Shown piece by piece: positions 40,968-50,250 of a stretch of DNA of 64,000 nt. The notes beneath the pieces were generated by a model, which had not been told where the DNA came from, made no database searches, and saw nothing but the letters and a program-made list of their open reading frames with translations. How positions within the stretch are numbered: position 1 is the stretch's first letter; each line of letters begins with the position of its first letter. A program made the translations under genes and the position numbers. Source of the stretch: Allopusillimonas lactea (GTDB lineage Bacteria; Pseudomonadota; Gammaproteobacteria; Burkholderiales; Burkholderiaceae_B); contig NZ_JAJJOZ010000007.1 in assembly GCF_021653995.1 (NCBI RefSeq), positions 210,253-274,252 on the forward strand, given 5' to 3'.

Positions 40968-42539
40968 ATGGAGTGGATGCTGGAGGCGTCGGGCTGGTTG
41001 GGCCTGCTGACGCTGATTATTCTCGAGATCGTACTCGGGATCGATAACCTCATCTTCATCGCAATACTCGTCGACAAGCTACCACCGGCTCAGCGTGATC
41101 GCGCCCGCATCACCGGCCTGCTGCTGGCCTTGCTGATGCGGCTTGTGCTGCTGTCGGTCATGTCATGGCTCATCAAGCTCACTGCGCCGTTCTTCGCTGT
41201 TGGGCCGCTGCAGTTCTCAGGGCGTGACCTGATCCTCATTTTCGGCGGCCTGTTCCTGTTGCTCAAGGGTACGCTGGAAATCCACGAGCGTGTAGAAGGC
41301 AAGCCCGCGCGCGCTTCTGGCGCGCACGTGCATGCGGGCTTCTGGGTCATTGTCACGCAAATCGTCATCCTTGATGCGGTGTTTTCGCTCGATGCTGTGG
41401 TAACGGCCGTGGGGATGGTGGATCATCTCAGCATCATGATGCTGGCGGTCATCATCGCCATTGGCCTCATGGTGGTCGCGTCCAAGCCGCTCACGCAGTT
41501 CGTCAATCACCACCCTACGGTCGTCATGCTGTGCCTGGGCTTTCTGCTGACCATTGGGTTTTCGTTGCTCGCTGAGGGCTTTGGCTTCCCGGTGCCCAAA
41601 GGCTACTTGTACGCGGCCATTACTTTTTCGGTTGTTATCGAGATATTCAATCAATTGATGCGACGTAATATGCGGCGCATCGACGCCAGGCGTCCGCTGC
41701 GCGAACGCACGGCTCAGGGCGTGCTGCGCATGCTGGGTATGGACAGAGGGCATGACGCCGCCAGGGCCACTGCGGGCGGTGCTCCGAGCAAGATGTTCCA
41801 GGACGAAGAACGCTACATGGTCAGCGGCGTGCTGACGCTCGCCGAACGGTCTATTCATTCCATCATGACGCCACGCAATGACATTTCCTGGATCGACCTG
41901 AATGATCCACCCGACGTGCAGCGTGCCCAGATTGCGCAGTCACCGCACAGCTTCTTTCCGGTCTGCCGGGGTACGCTGGACGAGGTGATGGGCGTGGGCA
42001 GGGCCAAGGAGATGATTGCCGACCTGATTCGGCAAGGTTCTTTGCGGCTCAGCCGCCTGCGCGAGCCAGTCATTGTGCACGAATCAATTGGCGTGCTGCG
42101 GCTGATGGACACCCTTAAGCGTTCGCGGGGGCAGTTGGTGTTGGTGGCTGACGAATTCGGCGCCATCCAAGGCGTGGTCACGCCCATCGACGTTTTCGAG
42201 GCCATTGCCGGAGAATTTCCCGACGAAGACGAAACGCCCGACATCACCCCTGAGGGCGAAGATAGCTGGCAGGCCGATGGCGCCGCCGACTTGCACCACC
42301 TCGAGCTGCTGCTGAATACTGATGGCCTGGTTGACGAGCACGCAGACTATGCAACACTTGCGGGTTACCTGCTCGATCGCTTCGGCCACCTGCCAACAGA
42401 GGGAGAAAGTTGCGAAATGAAGCATCAGGAAGTCGTGTTCCGGTTTACAGTGGTGCGGCTCGATGGGCGCCGGATCGCAACCGTGCGCATCGAACGCCTG
42501 CCTATCAAGGCGGCGCACTCCGACAACAACAATCTGTGA
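40968..42539 (+). CDS. TerC-family membrane protein with CBS and CorC/HlyC domains
   Basis: 523 residues from ATG 40968, seven bases after GAGGA. Seven or so TerC helices occupy the first 220 residues (LGLLTLIILEIVLGIDNLIF, VTQIVILDAVFSLDAVVTAVGM). A CBS pair follows (TLAERSIHSIMTPRNDISWI through VLVADEFGAIQGVVTPIDVFEAI) and a CorC_HlyC domain ends the chain. The acidic residues in EIVLGIDN and DAVFSLDAV are the likely ion site; TerC proteins are linked to metal (Mn) export or tolerance. Inner membrane. Ten bases before uppP. Confidence 0.9.
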   Translation: MEWMLEASGWLGLLTLIILEIVLGIDNLIFIAILVDKLPPAQRDRARITGLLLALLMRLVLLSVMSWLIKLTAPFFAVGPLQFSGRDLILIFGGLFLLLKGTLEIHERVEGKPARASGAHVHAGFWVIVTQIVILDAVFSLDAVVTAVGMVDHLSIMMLAVIIAIGLMVVASKPLTQFVNHHPTVVMLCLGFLLTIGFSLLAEGFGFPVPKGYLYAAITFSVVIEIFNQLMRRNMRRIDARRPLRERTAQGVLRMLGMDRGHDAARATAGGAPSKMFQDEERYMVSGVLTLAERSIHSIMTPRNDISWIDLNDPPDVQRAQIAQSPHSFFPVCRGTLDEVMGVGRAKEMIADLIRQGSLRLSRLREPVIVHESIGVLRLMDTLKRSRGQLVLVADEFGAIQGVVTPIDVFEAIAGEFPDEDETPDITPEGEDSWQADGAADLHHLELLLNTDGLVDEHADYATLAGYLLDRFGHLPTEGESCEMKHQEVVFRFTVVRLDGRRIATVRIERLPIKAAHSDNNNL

Positions 42540-42549
42540 AGCAGCATCT

Positions 42550-43425
42550 ATGACCGATTCAGTATGGTTCATGCTCAAGGCAACACTCCTGGGGCTGATC
42601 GAAGGTTTTACCGAGTTCATTCCAGTATCCAGTACCGCACACCTGCTCCTCCTGGGAGACTGGATCGATTTCTCATCCGGCAGCGACAAGGTTTTCGAGG
42701 TGGTCATTCAGTTCGGGTCCATACTTGCCGTCATCTGGATTTTTCGCATGCGGCTGTGGCAGCTCATCGCAGGCACCTTGCGGGGCGAGCGCAGCGAAAT
42801 CATGTTCATGCGCAATCTCCTCATTGCCTTTCTGCCCGCTGCGGTGGTGGGGGCGCTCGCCATCAAATACATTAAAGCCCTGTTCCACAACCCCGGGGTG
42901 TTCGTGGTAACGCTGGTGGTAGGGGGCATCATCATGCTGTGGGTCGAGCGAAAGCCCCAGTACGCCAAACATACGGCCGACACCTTTGGCCACGACGCCT
43001 CCCATGACAGCATGTCGGCAACGCGGGTCACGGCGCGTACGCTAGAGGAAATCAACTGGAAGCAGGCGCTGGTAGTTGGCTTCGCGCAGTGCTTGGCCAT
43101 GGTGCCGGGCACGTCACGTTCGGGCGCTACCATCATCAGCGGCATGATTGCTGGCATCCAGCGCAAGACAGCCACTGAATTCTCGTTCTTCCTGGCAATG
43201 CCCACCATGCTGGCTGCAACGGTCTACGATCTGTATCGCAATGCAGGTGCGCTCACCGAGGCGCAAACCACCGCTATCGTGGTCGGCTTTATTGCGGCAT
43301 TCTTGAGCGCACTCGTAGTCGTGCGGGCGGTCCTCAAGTTTGTATCGCGGCATACGTACCGGCCATTCGCCTGGTATCGCATCGGGTTGGGGGTTGTCGT
43401 GGCCATCTGGCTGTTAGCCCGCTGA
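42550..43425 (+). CDS. uppP: Undecaprenyl-diphosphate phosphatase
   Basis: 291 residues. The active-site motifs are EGFTEFIPVSSTAHL (Glu18, Glu22, Ser27) and PGTSRSGATI, with hydrophobic helices between. It removes phosphate from undecaprenyl pyrophosphate on the outer face of the inner membrane, recycling the lipid carrier for peptidoglycan and other polymers; overexpression gives bacitracin resistance in relatives (BacA). Start ATG 42550 lies ten bases after the TerC gene stop, so co-transcription is likely. Confidence 0.93.
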   Translation: MTDSVWFMLKATLLGLIEGFTEFIPVSSTAHLLLLGDWIDFSSGSDKVFEVVIQFGSILAVIWIFRMRLWQLIAGTLRGERSEIMFMRNLLIAFLPAAVVGALAIKYIKALFHNPGVFVVTLVVGGIIMLWVERKPQYAKHTADTFGHDASHDSMSATRVTARTLEEINWKQALVVGFAQCLAMVPGTSRSGATIISGMIAGIQRKTATEFSFFLAMPTMLAATVYDLYRNAGALTEAQTTAIVVGFIAAFLSALVVVRAVLKFVSRHTYRPFAWYRIGLGVVVAIWLLAR

Positions 43426-43473
43426 TCGGGGCGCCAGGCTCGCACAGGTGGGCGGGTGCTCACCGCCCCTGCA

Positions 43474-43498
43474 GGGCCAACAGGCCCGTGTTTTCTTT
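43474..43498 (+). terminator. Probable terminator after uppP
   Basis: GGGCC-AACA-GGCCC followed by GTGTTTTCTTT in the gap between convergent uppP and lpxH. The stem is only five pairs; a second stem GGGCGG/CCGCCC lies just upstream at 43451-43469. Confidence 0.5.
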
Positions 43499-44279
43499 AC
43501 TTCTTGAGTGTGTGCAGCACGGGGCCATGCCGGTCTATGGCCAGCCAGCCGCCGCGCCCTGGGTGGTCGTGGTCGAAGTCCCAGTCTGGCAGCACGATGC
43601 GGGTGCAGGCCCCGGCAGGCATCTGCACAGCGTGTACCGCAGGCCTATGGGTATGCCCGTGCACCATAATGCGCGCACCGCTGTCCGTGAAAGCTTTTTT
43701 GATCGCCTCGGGCGCCACGTCCATGATGTCGCGAGGCTTGTAGCGGTTGGATGCCTGGCTGCGCCGGCGGGCCCAATCGGCAATGCGCCGTCGCGTGGGC
43801 AGCCCCAGTGATAGAAACACGCGCTGTACTCCGGGGTGGCGCACCACGCGCCGAAAGCGCTGGTAGCCCGGGTCGCCGGTGCAGTATTCGTCGCCGTGCG
43901 ACAGTAGGATAAAGCCAGCGTCGGTGTTGAGCATGACGGGTTCGGGCAGTAGCTGTGCGCCGAGCGCCCGTGCCAAGCCGAGGCCCATCAGAAAATCGCG
44001 GTTGCCGCGCCCCAGCCACAGCGGGATGCGCGATGCCGTGTGACGCAGATGCCCTAGGGCATCTGCCAGCCAGGCCGGTGGCTCGCGCAGGGCATAGTCG
44101 TCGCCTATCCAGGCGTCGAAAATGTCGCCGCACAAAACCAGCGCATCGGCGCGCGTGGCGGCGTCATCCAGAAAACGATAGAACGCCTGGGCGGTGGCGG
44201 GCACCGCGGGGCCGAGATGAATATCCGAGGCAACCCAGACGGTGCCCGCCAGCGCCAGACGCGCAATGGGGGCGGGCAA
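43497..44279 (-). CDS. lpxH: UDP-2,3-diacylglucosamine diphosphatase
   Basis: 260 residues of the calcineurin-like phosphoesterase fold with the five metal blocks in order: ASDIHLGP, CGDIFDAWIGDD, GRGNRDFLMG, LSHGDEYCTGD and MVHGHTHRPAVH. LpxH cleaves UDP-2,3-diacylglucosamine to lipid X in lipid A synthesis at the inner membrane. The size and motif spacing fit LpxH rather than LpxG or LpxI. It follows the cyclophilin gene by two bases on the same strand, giving the order TPR - cyclophilin - lpxH. Confidence 0.92.
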   Translation of the reverse strand: MPAPIARLALAGTVWVASDIHLGPAVPATAQAFYRFLDDAATRADALVLCGDIFDAWIGDDYALREPPAWLADALGHLRHTASRIPLWLGRGNRDFLMGLGLARALGAQLLPEPVMLNTDAGFILLSHGDEYCTGDPGYQRFRRVVRHPGVQRVFLSLGLPTRRRIADWARRRSQASNRYKPRDIMDVAPEAIKKAFTDSGARIMVHGHTHRPAVHAVQMPAGACTRIVLPDWDFDHDHPGRGGWLAIDRHGPVLHTLKK

Positions 44280-44281
44280 GC

Positions 44282-44935
44282 TTATTCGACGACTGTCGCC
44301 TTCTCGATCACCACGTCTGTCACCGGAACGTCTTGATGAAAGCCCTTGCTGCCGGTTTGCACGCCCTTGATCTTATCGACCACCTCGGTGCCTTCGACAA
44401 CTTTGCCGAACACGGCGTAGCCCCAGCCGTTAGGCGTGGGGGCGGTGAAATTGAGAAAGTCGTTGTCGGCCACGTTGATGAAGAACTGCGCGGTGGCCGA
44501 GTGCGGATCGGCCGTACGGGCCATGGCCAGCGTGTAGCGTTCGTTCTTCAGGCCGTTGTTGGCTTCGTTCTCGATGGGGGCGTGTGTTGGCTTTTGCTTC
44601 ATGCCTGCTTCGAAGCCACCACCCTGGATCATGAAGTTATTGATGATCCGGTGAAAAATGGTGCCATCGTAGAAGCCTTCCTTGACATAAGTAAGAAAGC
44701 TTTCGACGGTTTTGGGCGCCTTTTCTGCGTTCAGTTCAATCAGGATATCGCCCTGGCTGGTTTGCAGGCTGACGCGGGGAGATGTGCTCATAGAGGTACC
44801 TTGGTTGGATGAGGTTGGCGCGGCCTGCCCGGCCCCGCTGAAGAACAGCGCCGGCAGCGCCGCGCAAACAACGATGCTCAGAACGGCCGCCGGCCGGGCG
44901 AGCATGCGGGTGGAGTGTACTAGGAAAGTATTCAA
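44282..44935 (-). CDS. Peptidyl-prolyl cis-trans isomerase, cyclophilin type, with signal peptide
   Basis: 217 residues if started at TTG 44935, which overlaps the TPR gene stop (TTGA) and has AAGGAT about ten bases upstream. ATG 44905 is the alternative but lacks a ribosome site. A hydrophobic export signal (VLSIVVCAALPALFF, then GAGQA) precedes the cyclophilin domain, which begins VSLQTSQGDILIELN. Active-site motifs are FHRIINNFMIQGG and AQFFINVADNDFLNF. It probably assists folding in the periplasm. An internal ATG at the domain start (STSPRV) would give a cytosolic form. Confidence 0.85.
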   Translation of the reverse strand: MNTFLVHSTRMLARPAAVLSIVVCAALPALFFSGAGQAAPTSSNQGTSMSTSPRVSLQTSQGDILIELNAEKAPKTVESFLTYVKEGFYDGTIFHRIINNFMIQGGGFEAGMKQKPTHAPIENEANNGLKNERYTLAMARTADPHSATAQFFINVADNDFLNFTAPTPNGWGYAVFGKVVEGTEVVDKIKGVQTGSKGFHQDVPVTDVVIEKATVVE

Positions 44936-45678
44936 CGCTTGATGATCCTTGTGGTTTCCTCTGCCCGTGCGGCGGCATCGCTGACACCCAGGCGTGCGGC
45001 ATGCTCGAATTCGCGACGCGCCAGCATAAGATCGACATCGCCCAGGTTGGCTCGCGCCGTGGCATAGTTGGGATCGGCCGCCAATGCCATGTTCAAGGCC
45101 TCGCGCGCCATGTCGAGCTTGCCTTGCTTGACGTACTCCGACGCGAGGTTGTTCCAGGGTTCGGGCAGCTCAGGGTATGTGGTTGTCATGTGACGGTAGA
45201 CATCGATCGCTTCATTGTGCCGCTCCAGCCCCGCCAACGCGCGGCCATGCAGGAACATAAGCTGTACATCAGTGCCGATGCCGCCCTGGTCGGCCAATTG
45301 TGTTTCACGTTTTTCGATGATGCCGAGCGCCTGCTGGTAGTCGCCCTGGTCGATCAGCGCCTGAATGCGGTCGGTGATCTGGGAGGGTGTCAGGGGAATG
45401 CTTGTGTCAACCTTTGGGGTGGCCGCTTCGAGCAGGCGAGCCAATGCTTTCCATCCTTTCTGAGGCTCCGGCTGATCGTCGAACAGCGGGCCGGTAGCAT
45501 GCCGTACCGGCAAAGCAATGGTGTCGCCACTGAAAACAGGGTTGGCTGGACCCACCCCGATGGTCGCGTTAAGATCGACATGTGGTGTCAGCGCGGCCAT
45601 TTGGGCCTGGCTGGCGCCAGACGCCACAGCCCCTGCTGCCAGGGCAATTGTCAATACATAAGGTGAAATTCGAGCCAC
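44932..45678 (-). CDS. Exported tetratricopeptide-repeat protein
   Basis: 248 residues. A Sec signal peptide (PYVLTIALAAGAVASG, then ASQAQ) is followed by a linker of about 70 residues and TPR-like helices from about 100 to 230 (ALIDQGDYQQALGIIEKRE, FLHGRALAGLERHNEAIDVY, LASEYVKQGKLDMAREALN). It likely acts as a periplasmic scaffold. It heads the three-gene minus-strand group with the cyclophilin and lpxH and is divergent from cysS. Function is unknown. Confidence 0.82.
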   Translation of the reverse strand: MARISPYVLTIALAAGAVASGASQAQMAALTPHVDLNATIGVGPANPVFSGDTIALPVRHATGPLFDDQPEPQKGWKALARLLEAATPKVDTSIPLTPSQITDRIQALIDQGDYQQALGIIEKRETQLADQGGIGTDVQLMFLHGRALAGLERHNEAIDVYRHMTTTYPELPEPWNNLASEYVKQGKLDMAREALNMALAADPNYATARANLGDVDLMLARREFEHAARLGVSDAAARAEETTRIIKR

Positions 45679-45831
45679 GGGTGGTGCGCCTTCTGTAAGT
45701 ACTGTAAGGGCTTGCTATACTAATCGACCGCCATTTTAGCCTTGCCTGCTGTCTCGAATCGAGTTTACAGCATGCGGTTCTATTGTTGACCAGGGCGCCG
45801 GGCTCCGACTGATATTCGTTTTTGATCGCAC

Positions 45832-47289
45832 ATGCTGCACATTTATAACACCCTTTCTCGTACCAAAGAGCCATTCAAAACCGTTGAAGCGGGCAAGGTG
45901 CGCATGTATGTGTGTGGCATGACAGTCTACGATTTCTGTCATCTCGGCCATGCGCGTATGCTGGTCAGCTTCGATGTCGTGCAGCGTTGGCTGCGGGCCA
46001 GCGGCTACGATGTCCGCTATGTGCGCAACATCACCGACATCGACGATAAAATCATCCGCAAGGCGGTGCAGACGGGCCAGCGCATGAGCCAAGTCACTAC
46101 CTTCTACATTGATGCCATGCACGCCGACGAGCGCGCGTTGGGCGTGCAGACGCCCGACTACGAACCTCGCGCCACCGAGCACGTTGGCGATATGCTCGGC
46201 ATCATCAGCTTGCTCGAGCAAAACGGCCTGGCTTACCGCTCCGACGACGGTGACGTCAACTACGCCGTGCGCCACTTCGAGGGCTACGGCAAGCTGTCCG
46301 GCCGTTCGCTCGACGACCTGCGCGCTGGCGAGCGTGTGGCCGTGTCCGCGGGCAAGCACGATCCGCTCGATTTCGTGCTCTGGAAAACCGCCAAAGAAGA
46401 AGAGCCACCCGAGTCCAAATGGGAGTCCCCGTACGGCCTGGGCCGGCCGGGCTGGCACATTGAATGCTCGGCCATGAGCAAGGCATTGCTTGGCTTGCCG
46501 CTCGATATCCATGGCGGCGGCCCCGATCTCAAATTCCCGCATCACGAAAACGAAATCGCGCAAACCGAAGGCGCATTCGGCGGTACTTTGGCGTCGGTGT
46601 GGATGCATTGCGGCCCATTGATGGTGGATGCCGACAAGATGTCCAAATCGTTGGGTAATTTCCGCACCATCCGCGCCACCATCGCGGCAGATGCCAAATT
46701 GCCCGACAGCAGCGCCAACTATCGCGCCAATCCGCGCGAGGCCGAAATGCTGCGCTTCTTCATTGTGCGCAATCATTACCGCAGCCCGCAAAATTACGCG
46801 CCCGACAACCTGCTTGATGCGCAGAACGCACTTGACCGGCTGTATCAGGCATTGCACAACGTGCCGCCTGAGTCTGTCGAGATCAATTGGGACCATCCAC
46901 ATCCGCAGGCCTTCCGCGCCGCCATGGATGACGACTTCAACACATCGGGCGCGGTCGCCGTGCTGTTCGAGTTGGCCAGCGAGGCCAATCGCACCCAATC
47001 AGCGCACGCCAGCGGCCTGATGCGCGCGCTGGGCGGCCTGCTCGGTCTGCTGCAGATGGATCCGGCGCAGTATCTGCGCTCGCCCAGTCGTTATCTGCAG
47101 CGCGCCGGTGGCGCAACGGTGGGCGAGGCGCTGGCCGACGAGGCCATCGACGCGCTCATCGATGAGCGGGCGGCGGCCAAGAAGGCCCGCGATTTCGCCC
47201 GTGCCGACGAAATCCGTGCGTCGCTGCATAAGCAGGGCATCGAACTCGAAGACAAGCCGGGTGGCCTCACCCAGTGGCGTCGCGCGTAA
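45832..47289 (+). CDS. cysS: Cysteinyl-tRNA synthetase
   Basis: 485 residues. The HIGH-like motif is HLGH at 37-40, the first zinc ligand Cys28 precedes it (YVCGMTVYD), later zinc ligands lie around WHIECSAM and the HHENE box, and KMSKSLGNF is present. The C-terminal DALR-type anticodon region ends with ARADEIRASLHKQGIELED. It charges tRNA-Cys in the cytosol. It starts the forward housekeeping run cysS - glycosylase - accA - tilS - lysC. Confidence 0.95.
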   Translation: MLHIYNTLSRTKEPFKTVEAGKVRMYVCGMTVYDFCHLGHARMLVSFDVVQRWLRASGYDVRYVRNITDIDDKIIRKAVQTGQRMSQVTTFYIDAMHADERALGVQTPDYEPRATEHVGDMLGIISLLEQNGLAYRSDDGDVNYAVRHFEGYGKLSGRSLDDLRAGERVAVSAGKHDPLDFVLWKTAKEEEPPESKWESPYGLGRPGWHIECSAMSKALLGLPLDIHGGGPDLKFPHHENEIAQTEGAFGGTLASVWMHCGPLMVDADKMSKSLGNFRTIRATIAADAKLPDSSANYRANPREAEMLRFFIVRNHYRSPQNYAPDNLLDAQNALDRLYQALHNVPPESVEINWDHPHPQAFRAAMDDDFNTSGAVAVLFELASEANRTQSAHASGLMRALGGLLGLLQMDPAQYLRSPSRYLQRAGGATVGEALADEAIDALIDERAAAKKARDFARADEIRASLHKQGIELEDKPGGLTQWRRA

Positions 47290-47301
47290 CGGGGCGGTTT
47301 C

Positions 47302-47949
47302 ATGTCAGACAGTATCGTGCCCGATAACGTCAAGCCCCTATTTTGGGACGAAGCCTCCGCTCATTTGATGGGCCGCGACCGCATCCTTAAAAAGCTCATC
47401 CCGCAGCATCGCACCGAATGGCTCGCTGCGCCCGGCACGCCTTTCGTCACGCTGGCCCGCGCCATCGTTGGCCAGCAGATTTCCGTGAGCGCCGCCAATA
47501 CACAATGGGCGCGCTTCATCCAGGCATGCGGGCGCACGCCTACGCCGCGCACCGTCATCCGAGTCGCCGAGGCCGGTATCCGCGAGCTTGGCCTGTCCAA
47601 GCGCAAGGCCGAATACATTCTCGATCTCGCGCTGCATTTCGCTGATAAAAAGGTCAAGCCGTCCGCGTGGCAGGGCATGGACGACGAAGCCGTCATTGCC
47701 GAACTGTGCGCGATTCGCGGCATCGGCCGTTGGACGGCTGAAATGTTTCTAATCTTCAACCTGCAGCGGCCAGATGTCCTTCCCCTGGACGACCTGTCTC
47801 TGCTCAAGGCAATTTCGCTACACTATTTCAGTGGCGAACCCGTGTCGCGCTTCGAAGCGCGGGAAGTTGCCCAGGCTTGGGCGCCGTGGCGTACAGTCGC
47901 CACTTGGTATCTCTGGCGCAGCCTCGACCTTGCCTGCGTACGCTACTGA
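47302..47949 (+). CDS. DNA-3-methyladenine glycosylase II family (AlkA-like)
   Basis: 215 residues of the helix-hairpin-helix glycosylase fold without the N-terminal AlkA domain. The hairpin is LCAIRGIGRWTAEMFLIF and the catalytic Asp lies in LPLDDLSLLKAI (first or second Asp). FVTLARAIVGQQISVSAANT is the usual early motif. It removes alkylated purines from DNA. It starts 12 bases after cysS and ends 35 bases before accA, so it is part of the same run. Confidence 0.9.
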   Translation: MSDSIVPDNVKPLFWDEASAHLMGRDRILKKLIPQHRTEWLAAPGTPFVTLARAIVGQQISVSAANTQWARFIQACGRTPTPRTVIRVAEAGIRELGLSKRKAEYILDLALHFADKKVKPSAWQGMDDEAVIAELCAIRGIGRWTAEMFLIFNLQRPDVLPLDDLSLLKAISLHYFSGEPVSRFEAREVAQAWAPWRTVATWYLWRSLDLACVRY

Positions 47950-47984
47950 CAACGCATTGCCTCATTCGGGATAACATAGCTCCT

Positions 47985-48947
47985 ATGCGTAATACCTACC
48001 TGGAATTCGAGCAGCCGCTGGCCGAGCTCGAGAACAAGATTGAAGAGTTGCGTTTCGTGCAAACCGACTCTGCCGTCGATATCTCAGAAGAGGTCAGCCG
48101 GCTGCAACAGAAAAACCAGGCATTGGCCAAGAGCATCTATGCCAAGCTCACGCCTTGGCAAACGGCCCTGGTCGCGCGGCATCCGCAGCGGCCTTACACG
48201 CTCGATTACCTGCGCGAGCTTTTCACCGATTTTCACGAGTTGCACGGCGACCGCATGTATGCCGACGACCAGTCCATCATTGGCGGCCTGGCGCGTTTCA
48301 ACGGCATACCCTGCATGGTCATCGGCCACCAGAAAGGCCGCGACACCAAAGAGCGCGCCATGCGTAACTTCGGCATGCCTCGCCCCGAAGGCTATCGCAA
48401 GGCGCTGCGCCTCATGCGTCTGGCCGAAAAATTCAAGCTGCCCATCTTTACCTTCGTCGACACCCCGGGCGCGTATCCCGGCATCGGTGCCGAGGAACGC
48501 GGGCAATCAGAAGCCATCGGCCATAATCTGTACGCCATGGCCGAGCTCAAGGTGCCCATTATTGTTACCGTGATCGGCGAAGGTGGGTCTGGCGGTGCGT
48601 TGGCCATCGCCGTGGGCGACGTTGTCATGATGCTGCAATATGCCACTTACGCGGTAATTTCACCCGAAGGCTGCGCCTCCATTCTCTGGCGCAGCGCCGA
48701 TAAGGCCTCGGTAGCCGCCGAGGCGCTCGCCATCACGGCGCCGCGCCTCAAAGAACTCGGCCTGATCGATCGCATCGTCAACGAGCCTGTCGGCGGCGCG
48801 CACCGCGACCCAGCCATGATGGCTCGCCAGCTCGGCCGGGCCTTGTCCGATTCGCTGCGCCAGGTGCAAGGCTTGTCCACCGAACAACTTCTTCAGCAGC
48901 GCCTGGCCCGCCTGATGTCTTACGGTCGCTTCCAAGAAGCCGGCTAA
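47985..48947 (+). CDS. accA: Acetyl-CoA carboxylase carboxyltransferase subunit alpha
   Basis: 320 residues from ATG 47985, where family similarity starts (TYLEFEQPLAELENKIEEL); an open frame upstream runs into the glycosylase gene. The crotonase-like core includes LHGDRMYADDQSIIGGLAR, TFVDTPGAYPGIGAEERGQ and GEGGSGGALAIAVGD. With AccD it transfers the carboxyl group from biotin to acetyl-CoA, giving malonyl-CoA for fatty acid synthesis. tilS follows after six bases. Confidence 0.96.
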   Translation: MRNTYLEFEQPLAELENKIEELRFVQTDSAVDISEEVSRLQQKNQALAKSIYAKLTPWQTALVARHPQRPYTLDYLRELFTDFHELHGDRMYADDQSIIGGLARFNGIPCMVIGHQKGRDTKERAMRNFGMPRPEGYRKALRLMRLAEKFKLPIFTFVDTPGAYPGIGAEERGQSEAIGHNLYAMAELKVPIIVTVIGEGGSGGALAIAVGDVVMMLQYATYAVISPEGCASILWRSADKASVAAEALAITAPRLKELGLIDRIVNEPVGGAHRDPAMMARQLGRALSDSLRQVQGLSTEQLLQQRLARLMSYGRFQEAG

Positions 48948-48953
48948 ACAGCC

Positions 48954-50000
48954 ATGCCTGACGCGGCGTTCTGGCAAACGCCCGCTAGCGGGCCACTGCT
49001 GCGGGCCATTGCGAGCGCGCTGGACGGGCTTGCGCAGGGCAGCGCAGTGAATGCGTCCATTGCCGTCGCGCTCAGCGGCGGGGCCGATTCCGCCATGCTG
49101 GCCGCGCACGCTGCGCGCGTTGCGCGCCAGCGTGGCTTGGCCTTGCATTGCCTGCATGTGCATCACGGCCTGCAAGCCAGCGCCGACGACTGGCAGGAAC
49201 ACGCCCATACGCTGGCGCGCTTGCTTGGTCTGTCATGCCACACCTGTTATGTGCGTATCGAGGCGGCCGCAAGCCGCAGCGACGGCATCGAATCCGCCGC
49301 GCGCGATGCCCGCTATGCTGCGCTGGCTGGCTTGGCACATGCCCTGGGCATACAGCATGTTCTGCTGGCGCATCACCTCGACGACCAAGCCGAAACCGTG
49401 CTACTGCGCCTGCTGCGCGGGGCAGGGCCTACGGGCTTGGCCGCCATGGCGCCGCTTACCGTACGAGACGGCATTACCTACGCGCGCCCGTGGCTGGACA
49501 TCCGCCGCGACCTCATTCTGGCCCAGGCGGGCGCCTTTGCCCGGCACACGGGCTGGAAGCCAGTGCAGGATCCCACCAATGTCGACGAGCACTACACCCG
49601 CGCTGCTGTGCGCGAACGGTTGGCCCCAGCGCTCAATGATCGCTGGCCGGGCTGGCAGGACGCTCTGGCCCGCCATGCGCGCCAGAGCGCCGAATTGCGG
49701 GACATCCTCGATGAGGTAGCGGCGCAGGATTTCGCGACACTGGCGCCGTCCGCCGACGGTACTGATTTTTCGCTGGCGGCTTGGCGGCTGTTGTCGGCGC
49801 CGCGCCAGGCGCTGGTCTTGCGCCACTGGCTGGCAGGCCTGGGCCTGCGGATGCCCACCGACGCGCGCCTGCGCGATCTCATGCGCCAGCTCAGGCAGTT
49901 GCATGCCTTGGGGCATGATCGGCAGATGCAGGTCAAACACGGCGACTACCTGATCGTGTGTAAGCGGGGAAGGGTGGGTGTGGAGCGCGCGGTCTATTGA
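48954..50000 (+). CDS. tilS: tRNA(Ile)-lysidine synthase
   Basis: 348 residues. The PP-loop is SGGADSAML at 41-49, followed by LHCLHVHHGL, and ARDARYAALAGLA then LLAHHLDDQAETVLLRLLRG, all typical of TilS. The C-terminal part is shorter than in E. coli. It modifies C34 of tRNA-Ile(CAU) to lysidine, using ATP and lysine, which lets it read AUA. The placement after accA is conserved in betaproteobacteria. Confidence 0.92.
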   Translation: MPDAAFWQTPASGPLLRAIASALDGLAQGSAVNASIAVALSGGADSAMLAAHAARVARQRGLALHCLHVHHGLQASADDWQEHAHTLARLLGLSCHTCYVRIEAAASRSDGIESAARDARYAALAGLAHALGIQHVLLAHHLDDQAETVLLRLLRGAGPTGLAAMAPLTVRDGITYARPWLDIRRDLILAQAGAFARHTGWKPVQDPTNVDEHYTRAAVRERLAPALNDRWPGWQDALARHARQSAELRDILDEVAAQDFATLAPSADGTDFSLAAWRLLSAPRQALVLRHWLAGLGLRMPTDARLRDLMRQLRQLHALGHDRQMQVKHGDYLIVCKRGRVGVERAVY

Positions 50001-50250
50001 TCTGTTTGGCTGGCGCGGCGTGCGCATGCCGGTGGTGGCCATGTCCCGCGTTCCTTGCGCACCGGGCCTTGCTGATTTCGCCGGCGCATGCTGCGGCTGG
50101 CAAGCTTGGCCCGCCGTACCGCACTGCGCCGACAGCGCCTGCGAAAAACGCTAAAATAGCCCGTTTGCCTATCTGCGTCGGGGTAAAGCCGGCACGTTCA
50201 GCGCGGATCCAGGCTTTTCACTGATGTCATCCATTAACGCAGAGTAAAAG

